From an uncultured bacterium (GTDB taxonomy: Bacteria > Bacillota > Clostridia > Lachnospirales > Lachnospiraceae): a stretch of 8,418 nt of DNA. A program made the translations under genes and the position numbers. Positions 6,569 to 8,418 of this stretch are shown one piece after another (within the stretch, counting starts at the first letter, position 1; every line of letters starts with the position of its first letter). The notes beneath the pieces were generated by a model. The model searched no databases. It saw only the letters and a program-made list of their open reading frames with translations, and had not been told where the DNA came from. The stretch is taken from contig CAMTZV010000035.1 of NCBI GenBank assembly GCA_947086625.1, forward strand, positions 1 through 8,418, written 5' to 3'.

Positions 6569-7864
6569 TTAAAGCTCCTCAATCAGCGAAATAATATTTT
6601 TGATCGGCATCAGCCGCGCGTCGACCTCCTCGGCGCGGTGATATTTCAGAATATCCTTTGCCGTCTGCTCCATCGCCGGGAACGCGCTGCGCGTGAGCTG
6701 GTTCGCATAGATCACAACGTTCACCCCGTGCTCCGCCAGCTCCGCTTCCGTCACGGAATGAAAGGACGTCGGCACAACGACGATCGGCGTCTTTTTGTCC
6801 TCCATGCGGAACAGGTCGCAGAACCGTAAAATCTCATCCGGCTCCTTTTTGCGGCTGTGAATCATAATCCCGTCCGCCCCGGCGGACACATACGCCCGTG
6901 CCCGCTTTAAGGCGTCCTCCATGCCCTGCTCTAAAATCAGGCTCTCAATCCTGGCAATAATCATGAACTCATCGGTCAGCTGAACCGCTTTTCCCGCCGC
7001 AATTTTTTCACAGAAATGCCCGATCGTATCCTGCGTCTGTGCAACCTCGGTTCCAAACAGCGAATTTTTCTTTAAACCCGTTTTATCCTCGATAATAATC
7101 GCAGACACGCCCATGCGCTCCAACGAACGCACCGTGTAGACAAAATGCTCCGTTAGTCCTCCAGTGTCGCCGTCAAAAATAATCGGCTTTGTCGTAACCT
7201 CCATCACGTCATCGATTGTCCGAAACCGCGAGGTAATATCAACCAGCTCAATATCCGGCTTCCCTTTTGCCGTCGAGTCACACAGCGAGCTGACCCACAT
7301 TGCGTCAAACTGATCCAGCCCGCTGCCATCCGCCACTACGGTTTTCTCCGCGATCAGCCCGGTCAGTCCGCTGTGAACCTCCAGCGCCTTTACAACCGGA
7401 CATAGCTCTATGAGCTGCTTTAATTTCCCGCGCCTGTATTCCGGCATCCCCAGCTTTTCCTTCATCCGCCGGTCCATACGGCTGACCTGTTCGCTGTATG
7501 TATAGGGCACGTCAATGATCTGCCCGCCATATTCCCGCAGAAGCCCCTCCACGTTGTCCCGGACCGCCCGCATAGGCCCTTCCAGCCAGTTGTCGCCGTG
7601 GATCACATAGTCGGGCCGAAGCTCCCGGATAATTTCATCATACATGATCTCATGCTGCACGACGGTTCTCGACACACCTTCCAGCCCCTCGATCATCGCA
7701 TAGCGCTCCTCAAAACAAACGCTCGGAAAACGGTTGAAACGCACCATCGCCTCATCGCTCTGCACGCCGACGACCAGCTCGCCGTAGCGCTGCGCCTCCC
7801 GGATGATATTCCGGTGCCCCTCATGTATCACATCCGTGCAAAAACAAGTATATACTGTCTTCAT
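6569..7864 (-). CDS. aepX: PEP mutase fused to an N-terminal cytidylyltransferase-like domain
   Basis: Converts phosphoenolpyruvate to phosphonopyruvate, the entry step into C-P bond compounds, in the cytosol. Residues 1-135 form an HxGH nucleotidyltransferase domain (HEGH 14-17, IHGDNW 88-93), probably meant for activating a product with CTP. Residues 155-431 are the PEP mutase: MWVSSLCDSTAKGKPD (189-204), DGDTGG (231-236, metal site) and the signature EDKTGLKKNS (259-268), which separates mutases from isocitrate-lyase relatives. The 431-residue length fits known fusions of this layout. The start is ATG 7864, with AGGAGG (7875-7880) 10 nt before it; an upstream TTG (7900) lacks such a site. 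Oddity: the second nucleotidyltransferase motif, usually like GISST, reads EQVSRMD (125-131), so this domain may have a changed substrate or be inactive. The mutase assignment is firm; the role of the first domain is inferred. Confidence 0.95.
   Translation of the reverse strand: MKTVYTCFCTDVIHEGHRNIIREAQRYGELVVGVQSDEAMVRFNRFPSVCFEERYAMIEGLEGVSRTVVQHEIMYDEIIRELRPDYVIHGDNWLEGPMRAVRDNVEGLLREYGGQIIDVPYTYSEQVSRMDRRMKEKLGMPEYRRGKLKQLIELCPVVKALEVHSGLTGLIAEKTVVADGSGLDQFDAMWVSSLCDSTAKGKPDIELVDITSRFRTIDDVMEVTTKPIIFDGDTGGLTEHFVYTVRSLERMGVSAIIIEDKTGLKKNSLFGTEVAQTQDTIGHFCEKIAAGKAVQLTDEFMIIARIESLILEQGMEDALKRARAYVSAGADGIMIHSRKKEPDEILRFCDLFRMEDKKTPIVVVPTSFHSVTEAELAEHGVNVVIYANQLTRSAFPAMEQTAKDILKYHRAEEVDARLMPIKNIISLIEEL
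6575..6580 (-). promoter_or_regulatory. Ribosome binding site of aepY, inside the end of aepX
   Basis: GAGGAG on the minus strand encodes part of the final codons of the PEP mutase and lies 10 nt before ATG 6564. This fixes the start and indicates translational coupling. Confidence 0.75.
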
Positions 7865-7869
7865 GCCGT

Positions 7870-7998
7870 TTAAACCTCCTGACCCGTGGTGCAAATCCAA
7901 ATCCCGTGCAGCAGATGTACGGTGTCCATGCGGATCTGCACACGCACCCTCTCCGTTTCATCCGTTCGCGCCAGCCCGTTTTCCACTGTTTTGCTCAA
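7870..7998 (-). CDS. Candidate 42-codon overlapping small ORF upstream of aepX
   Basis: In a frame different from both neighbours, an open stretch starts at TTG 7996-7998 (GGAG 4 nt upstream, rather close) and ends at TAA 7870-7872, 5 nt before the aepX ATG. It would read SKTVENGLARTDETER, then VRVQIRMDTVHLLHGIW, then ICTTGQEV. It overlaps the upstream gene by 41 nt, and the aepX AGGAGG lies in its last codons. It could be a real coupled small protein, the frameshifted tail of the upstream gene, or chance. Internal GTG (7947) or ATG (7929) starts would shorten it. No family is recognised. Confidence 0.25.
   Translation of the reverse strand: MSKTVENGLARTDETERVRVQIRMDTVHLLHGIWICTTGQEV
7875..7880 (-). 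promoter_or_regulatory. Ribosome binding site of aepX (decides the start)
   Basis: A full AGGAGG on the minus strand stands 10 nt before ATG 7864. It lies downstream of the alternative TTG at 7900 and therefore argues against that longer start. Confidence 0.8.
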
Positions 7999-8418
7999 TA
8001 ATCTCCGCAATCAAAAACTGTGCCGCCAACTCGATCTCATCAAATTCGACGCGCTTCATCAATGAAACGCCAAACGCTTTCCCGCATTTTTCAATCAGCT
8101 CATCCGTGTATGTAAGCGTGCCGTTCTCCACCGATGCGATGCCGTCCAGATAAATGGATTCCCGGTTTTTCTTTCGCATAAGCTCCAGATCAAAATATGT
8201 CTCGTCGATAAACGCCCGCACCGCATCCCCCGTCCCATCAAGGACGACCGGATAACCTCCGAGCTCTCCGAACACGCCCGGGCAGTGCAGTTTGACTTTC
8301 TTTTTATCGCGTACCGCTGTCAAAATCCCGCAGATAATCTCAAAATTGCTCGACGCGTTCATCATATTGCGCTTTGCGTCCACCGGCATCGGGATTTTGC
8401 AGGCTGCAAACATTTTTT
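7958..8418 (-). CDS. Unrecognised protein, N-terminus probably beyond the right edge
   Basis: The frame is open from the window edge to the TGA at 7958-7960. An ATG lies at 8413, but a lysine codon precedes it in frame and no ribosome binding site is visible in the five bases left, so this is most likely an internal methionine of a longer protein. About 152 residues are seen. They include NASSNFEIICGILTA, KLHCPGVFGELGGYPVVLDG, LTYTDE and a final helix EIELAAQFLIAEIIE. The glycine-rich ELGGYPV segment and the following charged helices look like the C-terminal domain of a soluble enzyme, but I cannot name the family. The gene lies 93 nt upstream of the PEP mutase gene on the same strand, so it is probably part of the phosphonate operon. 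Whether it acts in that pathway is inference from position only. Confidence 0.7.
   Translation of the reverse strand, partial: KMFAACKIPMPVDAKRNMMNASSNFEIICGILTAVRDKKKVKLHCPGVFGELGGYPVVLDGTGDAVRAFIDETYFDLELMRKKNRESIYLDGIASVENGTLTYTDELIEKCGKAFGVSLMKRVEFDEIELAAQFLIAEIIEQNSGKRAGANG

Overview
The sequence looks like a mid-GC member of the Clostridia, possibly Lachnospiraceae. This is inferred from purine-rich AGGAGG/GAGGAG ribosome binding sites, a phosphonate operon of clostridial type, and a predicted AAA-ATPase/PD-(D/E)XK nuclease gene of a family that is multicopy in gut Firmicutes and Bacteroidetes. Every gene I can support is on the minus strand, so transcription runs from right to left.

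Right part (8418 down to 5443). In transcription order: the 3' end of an unrecognised gene cut by the right edge; a possible 42-codon overlapping ORF; a cytidylyltransferase-like/phosphoenolpyruvate (PEP) mutase fusion (aepX type, 6569-7864); and phosphonopyruvate decarboxylase (aepY/ppd type, 5443-6564). The last two are 4 nt apart and form a classic phosphonate biosynthesis pair: PEP to phosphonopyruvate to phosphonoacetaldehyde. No 2-aminoethylphosphonate transaminase or phosphonoacetaldehyde reductase is in the window. The cytidylyltransferase domain suggests a nucleotide-activated phosphonate for decorating glycan or lipid, but its second conserved motif is degenerate.

Middle (5437 down to 1918). 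Directly behind the aepY stop lies a 1,765-bp tandem unit present twice. Two 1,755-bp direct repeats, separated by 10 bp, appear identical except for one base upstream of the start codon. Each encodes the same predicted AAA-ATPase with a C-terminal PD-(D/E)XK nuclease domain. The repeat carries its own promoter-like sequence but no stop codon of its own. Its outer ends form an imperfect 15-bp inverted repeat, so the unit resembles a small mobile element. This is the most interesting part of the window.

Left part (1858 down to 1). A GNAT acetyltransferase with a good ribosome binding site is followed by a short candidate ORF (922-996) and then a gene running off the left edge. That last gene has no stop inside the window. 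It encodes at least 306 residues of no recognised family, with two in-frame 48-bp tandem repeats near its N-terminus. No RNA genes, CRISPR array or convincing terminator was seen.
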